A stretch of DNA of 64,000 bases from Sambucus nigra (Eukaryota > Streptophyta > Magnoliopsida > Dipsacales > Adoxaceae). Positions 22,349-33,794 of the stretch are shown here, in pieces; the stretch's first letter is position 1, and each line of letters starts with the position of its first letter. Under the pieces are notes generated by a model that saw nothing but the letters and a program-made list of their open reading frames with translations, did no database searches and had not been told where the DNA came from. The DNA lies in assembly GCA_949130495.1 (NCBI GenBank), contig OX422207.1, positions 371,835,868 to 371,899,867 on the forward strand. The letters are read 5' to 3'. The translations under genes and the position numbers were made by a program.

Positions 22349-22585
22349 AAGACGTGATATGAACTTCTAAAGATCAACTATCTAAAACCACGTAAGTTCA
22401 AACTAGGAAAACATCTCAGATGAATAAGTGGAATGGGAAGGGTTTAACTTACAAGAGGCATGTCAAGTAAATAGTAATACATCCTAAAATGTAAAAAAAT
22501 TAAAAGAGAATAGAAAGAAGGAGAAATTGACGTACCATATATATGATTTGGATAGAAAGGTTTAAAAAGTTAACACATTGATCTT

Positions 22586-22776
22586 TTTTTATATAACCAT
22601 GAACCTCCACACACACCAGACCTTTGGGATACCCCATGCGATCTAAACAAGGGGTGTTTTGCAAAATCCATCCTAACACACGTTACGCTTAATATCTGGA
22701 ATCTGTTGGGGGATTTTGAACTCTATACCTTTGGCATAATGAGTCGGACCCTTACCCCTGGAGCAACTAGGATGGA
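22586..22776 (-). mobile_element. tRNA-derived SINE (minus strand)
   Basis: On the minus strand the unit has an A-box-like CTAGTTGCTCCAGGGG and a B-box-like GAGTTCAAAATCCC about 40 bp later, and ends in TATAAAAAAA. It is bounded by a diverged duplication of about 22 bp, AAAAGTTAACACATTGATCTT on the left (ending 22585) and its near copy ending 22798. A-tail, long target duplication and polymerase III boxes together define a SINE. Confidence 0.75.
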
Positions 22777-22798
22777 TAAAAGTCAGCACATTGATCTT

Positions 22799-24919
22799 CA
22801 AAGATGATAATATAAACATTTATATAAATGGAACATTTATCTTAATTATGTGTCAAAGTATTTGAGTCTTTCATTAATCATGCCAAAATGCTTGATTTCA
22901 TATAGATGTTCCGTAGAGAGAGTCTTGTTCATTTGAAATTATGAATAATGAACTTTGAAGATCGTACATGGCTTCTCTATAACAAATACTTCCTTTTATG
23001 AACTCACTGAGAGATGTATATTTGTCTTTGGATTATGATTGAACGTTTATGCTATGCACACACGAGTTTCATTAGATTTTAATATAACGTTATTTTTTAA
23101 TTTAACGAGTGATTTTCTATTTTGATATGTGTTGTGTTTAACCTTAGCGAAAGAACTGTGTTTTCAAAATGAATCTTGATAAGGTAGAAATATAATTTCT
23201 CCCTTAAATCATTCAAACGGCTACAATTATCCATGTGCACACAACTCTACACATTGAGGCAAATAGTTTTTACTACTTAAAATCGTGTGCACTGATGGAA
23301 TTTGTACACATGTGCATGGAAACATATTTTTTGGCATGATTTTAATCCTTGTCTAAAATTTTGTGCACATAGTCAAATTTCCACCGTGTGCACGACACAA
23401 TCAGTTTTTCAAAAAAAATCTATAAATAAGGTATTTTCCCTCCATTTCAAAATATTTGAGCTTCTCATTACTTCTCTACTACTGAGAAAGTATTTTGGAG
23501 GTTGAGAGAATTTCAATTGCTTCTCTTTATTCATAATTACATGTTCCTTTCACAATTGAGAGAAAACATATATCTATACTTGATCTATGATTTGTGAGGA
23601 TTGAGAGTATTTTGAGACTAGATCCACTTATCCTAGATTTTATATAATAATTATATATTAGAATTGAAGATCTACCCTCCAAGATCTAAAGATGAGGTTT
23701 TAAGCTATTTGATAGTTCAAGCATGGTGTGACTCTAAAGAGGGGAATAAGAATTCCTTATTCGTCCGGTGGAACTTCAGATGAATCGCTCATTGTCAATG
23801 GGGGAGAGTTCAATGTTCATATATAACTTGTTGTTAGAGAAAAACAATGAGGTATCTCCTTGCACTGTATAAAATCTTTTCAAGATGAATAGGAGATTAT
23901 GGTGCACCAATTTTTTACCCCTAAGTGAGGATTTTTCCTCATAAATTGGTTATTTGGCTTGTTAGATTTGCATCTAGTTATTGTTTGTCACAATTAACTT
24001 AGCTTTCTTAATTGTATGGCATGAATCTTATTAGCTCGCCTTGTTTTAAATTATCATAGGATTGCTATAATTGATAAGAAAATTAAAATTAGTTTAATAT
24101 CGGGCAAAAAGACTTATTAAGCCAACATTGTATAGAAGACACCAACCTTAAAAGAAGGCTTCAATGGCACAAAACTTGAATAAAAAAAAACTCTCTCATT
24201 GTTCTCTCTTGATGTTGAAGAGGGCTTCGTAAAGTATTAATATAAAGATGTTAAAGGGTTTAAAAAACTACAATTTGGTGCCTTGGGAAGTCCAAAATGG
24301 AATTTCAAAACAATCAGTTTCAAAGGGCTAATTATTCGCAAAAAAAAAAAAGATGAGACACCAACGGGTGACAGGTGTGAAATAAGTTTTAAATACCTCA
24401 CCCATCTAATAGAGTACTAAATGGAAGTTGAACCTCATAAACTTGGATAAGACGCTAGCCACTATCAGAGTACCTCTGATCAGATGAGGACATGAGGAAA
24501 CTTTAGAAGAAATGAAAAAAAGACCAATATTGGCATCTCAAAAAGCCCAGAAGGGTTCTCATCTATCTCCAAGATCTAAACGTCTTACCACGTGAATATA
24601 AGGTACAAATTCCTAGAGGCACCTAGGACATCAAGTATCTCAACTTTAGTCAAGGTCCATACATCCTAATAGTGATTCTACACCATTAACTTACTCCATG
24701 AATAATCGTCGACGTGGCCATTAAGTCCCAGTCCATAACTATGACAAAAAGATATCGATAGATGATTCGGGAATATCTTTCCCCATGTGTTGTAACTAAC
24801 ATATGATTACACACTCCTTCCATTTGAGGTGTGGTTATCCCTCTCTCCTTTAACCACAAGCGACATATTACTAGGTACCACTACCTCACCATAACTTTTG
24901 TAAATAGACTCGCAGTGTA
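22799..24919. other. Intergenic DNA, no gene seen
   Basis: AT-rich sequence with no ORF showing a recognisable domain. An A12 run near 24341-24352 could mark an old retroposon tail, but I see no duplication around it. Confidence 0.55.
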
Positions 24920-24934
24920 CACTACACCAAAATT

Positions 24935-25200
24935 TCCGACTTGTCACGGTCAAAAACCATGACAAGTTTGGGGGTGATAAAGAAAATTATCATAGACTTG
25001 TCATGGTCAAAGTCTGTGACAAGAATTGGATTTTCCAAGGACTTTGACCCTGACAAGTCAGTGACAAAGGAAAACTTGTCATGGACTTTGACCGTGATAA
25101 GTTCGTGACTAATAACAATTTGTCACGGACTTTGACCATGACAAGCCCATGAATTTTTTTTGTCACTGACTTGTCACGATCAAAGTTCGTGACAAATCTA
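24935..25200. repeat. CACTA-2 left subterminal repeats
   Basis: Repeated, alternately oriented copies of TTGTCACGGTCAAAG-like motifs (for example TTGTCATGGTCAAAG and CTTTGACCGTGATAAG) make a series of short palindromes. In CACTA elements, subterminal repeats bind the TNPA-type protein. Confidence 0.85.
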
Positions 25201-25244
25201 GGCAGAATTAAAAAAATAAACTGCTGGCCAGTATGGCCACTGCC

Positions 25245-27183
25245 TGAAAAACTACCACTTAAGTTGTTTAATACAAGATTAAACTATCTAAATGGCTCTG
25301 AACAGTTTGTTGAAGAAACTCTTTTCTTAAAACAAATTTTAAACACAAGATGTGTAAAACAGTTATGAAAGAGTAATTTTAGTTATAGGTTTACAAGTTT
25401 TGAAAAACAAAACTTAAACAGAATAAATCAACAACAACCTCAAGAAAGGATGAGAGTAAAATGAAGTGTACACAAGCAATTTGAACGTGGTAAAACCCCA
25501 TCAAATTGTGGAAGCATCCATGGTGACCTGTACGCCACAAAGGTAAAAAATCCACTAAAAACGAGTAACAAATTACAAGTTATATAACAATCAAGACACA
25601 CAAACAAACCTAATCTAAGTTCAGAAATGTACCAACTCCTCTGGCGTGTTCTGACTTCTCCTAAGGTTCTGATTGTTGATGATGTTCTCGTAACCTTTTA
25701 TCTTTACTCCTTTTATCTTTACGTCAACTCTAACAGTCCAATATCTCAACACCAACATGTTTCAGTGTGATAGTGTGAAGGTGTATGGGGTGTAGTGCTC
25801 TAAACTCATGCATGCAACTCACACACACTTACTTATAGACAATATGATAATCAAATTACAAGCAGATCTCTCTAGATGCAAGGGTTTCTAAAATTAGCTT
25901 AGTTAACTAAGTCAGACTTTGGATCTTTCAAATAACCGCAGATAAAAAAGGAATCTTACTATACAAACTAGCCAAGATCCTATGCACTTTCTTTGTTTTG
26001 AAAATAGTAATTGAAAGTGAAAACCCTAATCAAGATCTCAAAACTAGATCTATGTCTCACAGTTTGAGTAAGTTGAAGTCATAAAGGGTATGTTGGTTTA
26101 GGGTTTGAAAACAACATTTAATTTGAAAATAACCAACAAAAAATTGATTTCTCGAAATAAGAAATTAGATCTAGTAAATAACTAAGTGATCTGTATCACA
26201 GAAATCAAATCTCAGAGTTCTATATGAATAAATAGAGACTTAATCAACGTGATTAAGTTGTCAAAGAGATATCAGATAGTAGAGAAAAACTTCTCAAATC
26301 GTGAACTATAAACACTCAGAAAAAGATTTTCTGGTTTGGATTTGGTTTAAAGTTTGAGTTAGGGTTTGTAATCACTTTTCGAACTCTCTCTCTTTCTCTC
26401 TAACTCTCTCTCTCTCCTCTCTTTTTTTCTCTCATAGGTAACAATGACCAAAAGTTACAAAATTTAAGACGAAGTCTCCTCATATACTACGAGAAGAAGA
26501 CTCTGGAAGATCGAGGGGAAATAAACGATCAGGATTTATTCGAAGTCAATCTAAGCGATGCCAAGCCACCGTATTTAAAATAGATTTTATTGGTTCAATA
26601 TCAAACACGGGGATTATAAGAAAATACATGCAGATCGTTGATTAAAATGATCCAATGGTGCACAGTGAGTCTAAAGAAAGTGAGTATAAGAAAACACACA
26701 TCAGGCTATTATTAAGGAAACACGTGTAAGGTTGTGATGTAATAAAAAATGCTTGTTTTTGAAGGTTTGGAAATAAAAATTGCACCCACAATTTTCTCAA
26801 GCGCTTTCGGATTCTATCCAACCAGAATTTATTCCATAAAAACAAATTATAAATCCGCCCCAAGGATTTTTACGCCAGCTAAATTAATTTTAAAAAAATC
26901 ATTTTAAAATCTTAGAAATTATTTAAAATTTCGTAAAAAAAGAAAAAATCAATTTCAAGGGAATTAACTCACACATAACCAATTATATCATGATATGATT
27001 TATGTATGCAGTCCTAATGAGTGTTGTTGGTGAGCTACCTTTTAAGAACTGATAGAGGCATCAAGTTGAGTCTGAGGTTCCTTTAGTAACTAGGGATGGG
27101 ACTCAAATTTTGTCATAATTTCCAAACTAAATGAGAACCTATATAGTATAGACTTAAGTAAGTCAAGGATATATGGTGCTTCA
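25245..27183 (-). repeat. 3' LTR of the copia element
   Basis: On the minus strand it starts TGAAGCACC and ends GTAGTTTTTCA. It aligns without net length change with 46219-48157. Confidence 0.92.
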
Positions 27184-27516
27184 ATTTCTCCCTTTGGAAA
27201 TATGAGACAAAATCTCCTTTGAGTCAAGGAGGACTCGTAGAGATACAAAAGAAATAAGAAAATCCTATTCTTATACAAAAAAATTCTATCTACCCAATAT
27301 CCTAACAAGATAAAATTACATAACACAACTAGATACAAATCAATAACCTAACAGAATTCTGTTGGAACTGACGGTACTGATTCCTGAAAGTAAGATAACT
27401 AAGATCATGCTTTTTAGTTGAGAATATACAATAGTGTCCAAGAAGACTCAAATTTCTCCCTCATTTTGTCTCAAATGGACAAAGGGCAAAGAAAAGTAGT
27501 CATAAAATATATAATA
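27184..27516 (-). promoter_or_regulatory. Copia 3' untranslated region with two polypurine tracts
   Basis: On the minus strand CCAAAGGGAGAAAT directly precedes the LTR. A second copy, ATGAGGGAGAAATTTGAG, lies upstream at about 27448-27465. Repeated polypurine tracts near the 3' LTR are a known trait of Sireviruses. Confidence 0.7.
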
Positions 27517-28930
27517 TCATTCTGCAAATATCATGCCAATCAACTTGCATAAAGATTCAAAACGCGCATTATCTAAGGGTTTAGTGAATAGATTAGCTAA
27601 TTTTAATTCAATGGGAAAATAATTAATTTCCAACTCCTTAGACTCAACTAACTCGCGTATAAAATGATATTTGATTTTAATATGTTTAGTACGAGAGTGT
27701 TGAACAGGATTTTTAGAAATATAAATCACCTTTTGATTGGCACAATTGAGATATAACTTATCTTCAGTGATACAATAATCTTTTAGCATTTGTTTCAGCC
27801 AAAATAATTGAGAGCAACGGCTTCCTACTGCAATATATTCGGATTCTGCAGTAGACAAGGAAGTGTTGTTTTGTTTCTTTCTACTCCATCCTAATAAGTT
27901 TTTACCGATGTAGTAACATACTCCTGAAGTACTCTTACTATCATCGACACACCCGGCCCAATCAGCATCAGTGTAACCTATTATAGTACTAGAGGTGTCT
28001 TTAGTGTACCAAAGTCCTAAGTTTATAGTGACTTTGATGTATTTTATAATTCTTTTAACGCACAAAAGGTGACTCTCTTTAGGATTAGTTTGATATCGGG
28101 CACGCACATAGACAGAGTACATGATGTCAGGACGGGATTCAGTAAGATAAAGTAAGCTTCCTATCATACTACGGTACAAAATGGTATCAATAGATTTGTC
28201 ATTATCATCTTTGGAAAGTTTGACAGTGTTAGTCATAGGAGTCCTAGCATCTTTAGCTATTTCTAGGCCAAACTTCTTAATAATTTCTGAAGCATATTTA
28301 GATTGCGATAGAAATAATCCTTCTGAATTATGTTTAACTTGGAGTCCTAAGAAGAATTGTAACTCCCCCATAAGTGACATCTGAAATTCTTTGTGCATAA
28401 TGTCAGAGAAGACTTTAACTTCTAAAGGGGAAGTGGAACCAAAGATGATATCGTCTACATACACTTGAGCAATAGTAATGTTATTGTCAAAATGTTTGAC
28501 AAACAAGGTTTGGTTATTTCCTCCTCTCATAAATCCATTATTTAAAAGAAAGGTGGATAGACGCTCATACCAAGCTCTAGGAGCTTGTTTTAAGCCATAA
28601 ATATCTTTTTTAAGACAATAAACATAATTTGGGTGATGAGGGTCAATAAACCCTTTGGGTTGTTCTACATAGGTCTCCTCAGCTAAAATTATTAAAGGAA
28701 GGCTGACTTAATATCCATTTGATATAGAGAGAAATGTAAATGACATGCTATGGCAAAAAGTAAGCTAACAGATTCGAGGTGAGTGACAAGAGCAAAGGTT
28801 TCCTCGAAATCTATTCCTTCAATATGAGAGCAGCGCTCGGCAACTAATCTAGCTTTATTCCTAATAATCATCTCAGACTCATCAGTCTTGTTTTTAAAAA
28901 TCCAACGTATGCCAATAACGCTTTTATTTT
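27517..28930 (-). pseudogene. Copia reverse transcriptase and RNase H
   Basis: The N-terminal part (IRNKARLVAERC, EGIDFEETFA, LYQMDIKSAFL) has stops. A clean 337-codon stretch (28530-27517) then holds the catalytic box YVDDIIFGS, SLLYLTESRPDIMYSV and the RNase H segment with GYTDADWAGC, STAESEYIA and the C-terminal NLFTKPLDNARFESL. The order and motifs are those of Ty1/copia. The enzyme would make DNA from the element RNA. Confidence 0.92.
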
Positions 28931-30600
28931 CAGGCCTGGGTACAAGATATCAAACATCACGAATGACAAACTGAAGAAGTTCCTCCTGCATAACACTTAT
29001 CCACAACGTGTCATTCAAGGCTTCATTTACATTTTTGGGCTCAATAAGAGACACAAAACATGCAAAATGAGCAATGTTACGAAGTTGGGATCTTGTACGA
29101 ACAGGCTCAGTAGGATTACCAACTACACTATCAAAAGGATGATCTTTGGAAACCCAGTTAGGTACATCAGGGGTCTCAGTTGGTAAAGATTCAACTATTC
29201 TGGAGAGTCATAATTTAAAATGTTTTCGGACTCATCCACAATAATTGATTCTTTGGTCTTACTTTCTACATTAGTGTCACTTACAATCACATTAATGGAT
29301 TCCATCATGGTTTTGGTACGAAGATTTTAGACACGGTAGGCTCTACTATTTGGATAATATCCTAAAAGGATGGCTTTATCACCTCTAGTTTCGAATTTAG
29401 ATAGATGGTCTATGTCCTTACAGACATAGCAGGTACTACTAAAGGTTATAAGTATTTTAGGTTATGTTTCTTTCCATACCAAAGCTCATAAGATGTTTGT
29501 TTGGTATTCTTCCTTAAGTAGACGCGATTGATTATATAACAGGCAGTAGAATGGATTTTACCCAAAAATATTTTGATAGGTATTTTGCATGAATCATCAC
29601 ACAGGCCATTTCTTGAGGAGTGCAATTTTTACGCTCAACTATCCCATTTTATTGAGGTGTATTATGAGCACTAAATTCAAGTTTGTAACCATTATAGTCA
29701 CAATATTCTATGATACCTGAATCTACGAATTCTCCTCCTCCATCACTACGAATTCTATCTACTTGGGTATCCTTTTCGTTTTCTATACGAACTAGGATTT
29801 TCAAAAACTTTTGAAAAGTTTTTTATTTATGCTTTAGGAAGGCAACCCAGGTAAATCGAGTGAAATCATCAACCATAACAAGGATATAACTGTTGCCACA
29901 AATACTAACAATCCTAGAAGGACCCATTAGGTCCATATGGATGAGTTCTAGAGGTTCAATGGATAGAACTTCTTTAACTTTCTTATGAGGAGCCTTGATA
30001 ATTTTTCCTTCTTGACATGGACCACAGATAATGTTTGAAATTGGTTTGATATTGGGAATACCTCTAACTATCTCTTGGGATCATAATTTGCCAAGATTAT
30101 CATAGTTAATGCGACCCAAACTATTATGCCATATCTCATTATCATCCAATCTGGCAATGTTATAGACCTCTGCACTTGGATTGATTGTGTAACAGTTATC
30201 TGGAGCACGGAGTCCTGTAATAATGCAGTCACCTTTTTCATTTAAAATTTTACAATTTTTCTTTAAAAAAGTGACAGTATGGTTGGAGTCACAAAACTGT
30301 GAAATACTTAGAAAATTTGCTTTAAGTCCTTTTACCAAGAGAACATTCTCAAGAATGGGTAATCCTTCCTTATAGAGTGTTCATTTACCAATGATCTGGG
30401 CTGATACACCATCTCCAAACAAGACATTTCCTTCGGAGAGGTTAGATTTGTTTGAGAGTTTGGAATCATCCCTGGTCATATGTTTGGAACATCCTAAGTC
30501 TGAATACCATCCAGTTGTAGTGTTCTCAACTCTAAAAGCACTGATCACTATGTTTCATTTTAACTGGGGTAATAGATCATATTTTCTAACCCAAATTGCT
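28931..30600 (-). pseudogene. Copia protease and integrase
   Basis: Near 30490-30530 the minus strand reads YSDLGCSKHMT, the copia protease site with DLG in place of the usual D(S/T)G. A GAG-pre-integrase domain follows (30338-30081), with FLSISQFCD and WHNSLGRINY, in which the second zinc-ligand His is replaced by Arg. The integrase core has all three acidic residues: VDDFTR, SDGGGEF and GIVERKN. Several stops interrupt the reading between 29850 and 28900. Confidence 0.85.
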
Positions 30601-30939
30601 CTAGTTTTTAATTTGCGCTTATTAGCTCGTATTTGATAAAACTTGCGAGCTCCTGCCTTTTCTTTATAAGATTTTTGCGCAATTTTGTTGTTGTTATAAA
30701 TAGTTGGATCAATTGGTCTAGAATAGAATCTAGGATTCCTTCTTGTAGATTGTCTTTTAGTATTAATCCTTTTCCTTCTATTAAGATAGTTAGAGTTTTT
30801 TATTTTGGTAAGCAGGAGAGGTATGGACTGGATTACATAGACGTTTGAAATAGCAACCATCTAAGGAATGTCCATAGACATCACAATAGGAGCAGTAAAG
30901 ATGGCATGTTAAACACATAACCTTAGGAAAATTATTGTT
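30601..30939 (-). pseudogene. Copia gag C-terminal end / linker
   Basis: The minus strand encodes a Lys/Arg-rich linker and a Cys/His cluster, CSYCDVYGHSLDGCYFKR (about 30850-30905), close to CX2CX4HX4C. This is the second knuckle of a Sirevirus-like gag. The reading resumes from 44120 on the other side of CACTA-1. Confidence 0.65.
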
Positions 30940-30952
30940 CACACTACACCAA

Positions 30953-31110
30953 AATGGTCAAATTGGCACTCTTTAAGCGGCTAGCCTTGTCACTGTCATT
31001 GACCGTGACAAAAAAAACACGCATTTTTTGTCACGGTCAATGACCAGGACAAGGCCGTGACAATCCTATAAAGTTATCACGGTCAATGATCGTGACATGT
31101 TCGTGACAAT
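30953..31110. repeat. CACTA-1 left subterminal repeats
   Basis: Four or five alternating copies of TTGTCACGGTCAATGACC and its inverse. The right end (44010-44095) has the same motifs. Confidence 0.85.
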
Positions 31111-31245
31111 TATGTCTGTAAAAAACCCTCCCTCTTCTTTTTTCCCACCGATTTCATTCCCTTCATTTCTCTCTCTCTCTCTAGCGACTGCTCACTCTCT
31201 CTCTACAACTTTGGTATGTTTTCTCTCTCTATTTCTCCTCCATTT

Positions 31246-31580
31246 ATGTATGTGTATGTATATATGTGTGTCTGTATATATATGTGTGTGTAAATATGTG
31301 TGTGTGTGGTATATATATGCATGTGGGGGGGAGGGGGGAGGACTGGGGGAGGGGAGGGGGTGTATGTGTGTGTGTGTGTATGTATATATGTGTGTATGTT
31401 TATGTGTGTATATATGTGTGGGTGTGTATACGTGCGTGTGTGTGTGTATATGCATGTGTATATACGTGTGTGTGCGTGTGGTGGGCAGCAGCAGCGGGGG
31501 GGGAGGGCAATGGGTGGGGGTGGGCGGGGGGAGGGGGTGTATATGTGCGTGTGTGTGTGTATATGTGCATGTGTGTTTGT
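31246..31580. repeat. TG/TATG-rich low-complexity tract in CACTA-1
   Basis: Mostly TG and TATATG repeats, interrupted by two G-rich patches (31324-31359 and 31494-31539). Long open frames across it are Cys/Val-rich artefacts. CACTA-2 has a CA-rich tract at the matching place (56050-56270). Confidence 0.9.
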
Positions 31581-31589
31581 TTTTTTAAT

Positions 31590-32612
31590 TAATTTTTTAT
31601 TGGTTTATTAGATATTCCCCCTCATATTGTAGTGCCCCTTGTAAAAGAATTTATTGATTTAATATTGATTGGTTATTAATTTTTTTTGTAAATTAATAAT
31701 TAGTGCCCCTTTCATATGCAAGTAGGATTGTCCCTCATTGTAAATTAGTAAATTAATAATTGTATACTTTAGTTGTTAGTTTAATTGATGAAAATAATTA
31801 ATTGAGTAGATGAATTAGAAGGAGTACGGGATACACATTTGTTGTTGCCATTGCAGTTGGATTATAGTGGATCGATATTGGGTTGGTTAATATTAAAACT
31901 GGCATGACCACTGGATTATTGTCCATATGGGGGTGGGATATTTCAACTTTTTTTGAAAATTACTTTGTATAATGAACAATATATATATATATATAGTATG
32001 ATAATTAAATGAAACATACTTGAAATTACATATAGTACGCTTAGATACTAGCCTTCTAGTTCTTATGTGTACGCATTCAATAGCCCTTAGACCCGTTCAA
32101 GAGTCATTACCCCTATAATGAGATCTCTCGAATTGTCCCGTTCGGACAGTTTGAGGCTTCTTAATTTCTGTATAATAATATTCTTAGTGGCTTAAAGTTG
32201 TTACTTTTGGAGGAAGTTCTGTAATCGTATCCTAATGTTCTGTGGGTACATACTAGATTGACAAGTGTGACTGTTATTTTAATTGATCAATTGAAATAAC
32301 ACTCACACTTGCCAATCTACGTCGTGTACTTGGAGAACTACGGGGATATGCTGCCGAATTTTTCTCAAATCGTAACAATGTGCATGAGTTGTTAAGTATA
32401 TTATAGAAAAATGCGATCTTGAATGGGATAGGACCACTCAACCTTTAGAGGAGATGGAGGAAATAAAAATTTCTATTATAAATTGAATTTGAATTTGAAA
32501 TTTAAAAATCGAATATAAATAAGACATAATTAAATGAAGCATACTATAAATCTAAGTTTTGTTTATACTAATCCATGAATATACGCTTCTTACCTTTAAC
32601 AGGTGATTAGTT
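31590..32612 (+). other. CACTA-1 leader region
   Basis: No ORF is seen. It aligns with the minus strand of CACTA-2 around 55200-55540 (shared blocks around GAGATCTCTC and CACTAAGAATATTA) and holds a 66-bp hairpin at 32254-32319. It is probably the promoter and 5' untranslated region. Confidence 0.6.
32254..32319. repeat. 66-bp inverted repeat in CACTA-1 leader
   Basis: Two 33-base arms, TAGATTGACAAGTGTGA... and its inverse, match at 30 of 33 positions around AATTGATCAATT. A related hairpin lies in the CACTA-2 leader at 55250-55305. Confidence 0.85.
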
Positions 32613-32624
32613 GTGGTAGTTGTG

Positions 32625-33560
32625 ATGGGATATCCGAAATACAAAGAGTGGATGGGTGAGACAAATAGAATGGGGGATGTGTTTCACAGAGGTGCTAATG
32701 AATTTTTGAAATACGCAAAGAGATGTCATAGTGATGAAGAGTTTCCGTGTTCGTGTGCTAGGTGTAAGAATGGTAAGGTGTTTGAGTGGAAAACAGTTGA
32801 ACTACATGTGTTAAGATCGGGTATGCAAGATAGTTATCAATTTTGGAGTTTTCACGGTGAAATAAAAGTTCCTTTTGTCCCCGAACAACCTTCACAACAA
32901 CCTTCAACAAGTAGGATAGATGTAGAAGGGTACGACGTAGATCATAATATGTTAGAGGATTTAGTTTATGATGCGTACGGAGTTTATGAAGCAGAGGAGA
33001 ATGAGGTTACTAGTGATGTACAAGGTTCAAGTACTCGTGAAGATATCATGATAAACTTTGATGATGACTACCAAAGTTTAAAACATAAGGCGACCCGACC
33101 GTTATACTCTAGCTGTGAGAAAGATCAAACAACTTTACATGCCATGGTTGGTTTGCACAGTTTGAAGACGTAGTATGGTTTGTCTGGCAATAGCATGACA
33201 GGAATTCTGAAATGGGTGAAGGGGTTACTACCCAAGGAGAATACGCTTCCAAATAGTTATCTTGTTATGAAGAACAGTTTGAAAGGTTTGGGAATGAAGT
33301 ATAAATCGATTCATGCTTGTGTGTATGACTGCATACTATACCGAAAGGAGTATAAAAATCTCTATCGTTTTCCAGTTTACGATGAACCTAGATATGTCCA
33401 ATCTACTAGTAAAGAAGGCACAAGATCAAAAGTGCCATGAAAAGTGTCGAAATATTTTCCCCTTTGGGCCTAGATTAAAGCGATTTTTCATAGTACCATG
33501 GATAGCGGAGGTAATGACTTGGCATGCCAGGGCAGAAGTATAGGGTAATCTCATGCATCA
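32625..33560 (+). pseudogene. CACTA-1 transposase (TNP2-like), N-terminal part
   Basis: From ATG 32625 the protein has the transposase-associated domain: KEWMGETNR, EFLKYAKRC, then the Cys cluster CSCARCKNGK and LHVLRSGM, and SFHGE. Further on are traces of the TNP2 domain (HACVYDCILYRKEYKN, PWIAEVMTWHARAE) in several frames, with stops at 33171 and 33200. The catalytic core and C-terminal half present in CACTA-2 are missing; TNPA-like sequence follows within 250 bp, so there is a large internal deletion. The intact protein would cut the element ends. Confidence 0.85.
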
Positions 33561-33794
33561 TCCTATTGATTCTACAGAAGTAGGGGGTAATCTCATGTGT
33601 GGTCAGTAGGGGTGGGGGTGGATATGTTTCGAATTTTTATTAATTGTACATATTATGAGCTAGATGCTATTGTTTTGGAATTCAGAATTGAGGTGTTAAA
33701 CAGTAATAATTCATTTTTGTGGTAATTGTACATATTTGCATGTCTTCTTCTAATCATTTTGATTTGTACTAATAACAACATTTTTTTACAGCAA

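Noticed and set aside
22700..22770. A tRNA gene suggested by a B-box-like sequence
   Set aside because: No cloverleaf can be formed; the A-tail and long duplication show a SINE.
17841..24919. A possible host gene in the least nested stretch
   Set aside because: I searched all frames for domain-like sequence and splice patterns and found none.
31097..31611. Long overlapping frames (up to 163 codons) rich in Cys, Val and Tyr
   Set aside because: They are readings of a TG/TATG microsatellite with G-rich patches; both strands and three frames are open at once, as expected of simple repeats.
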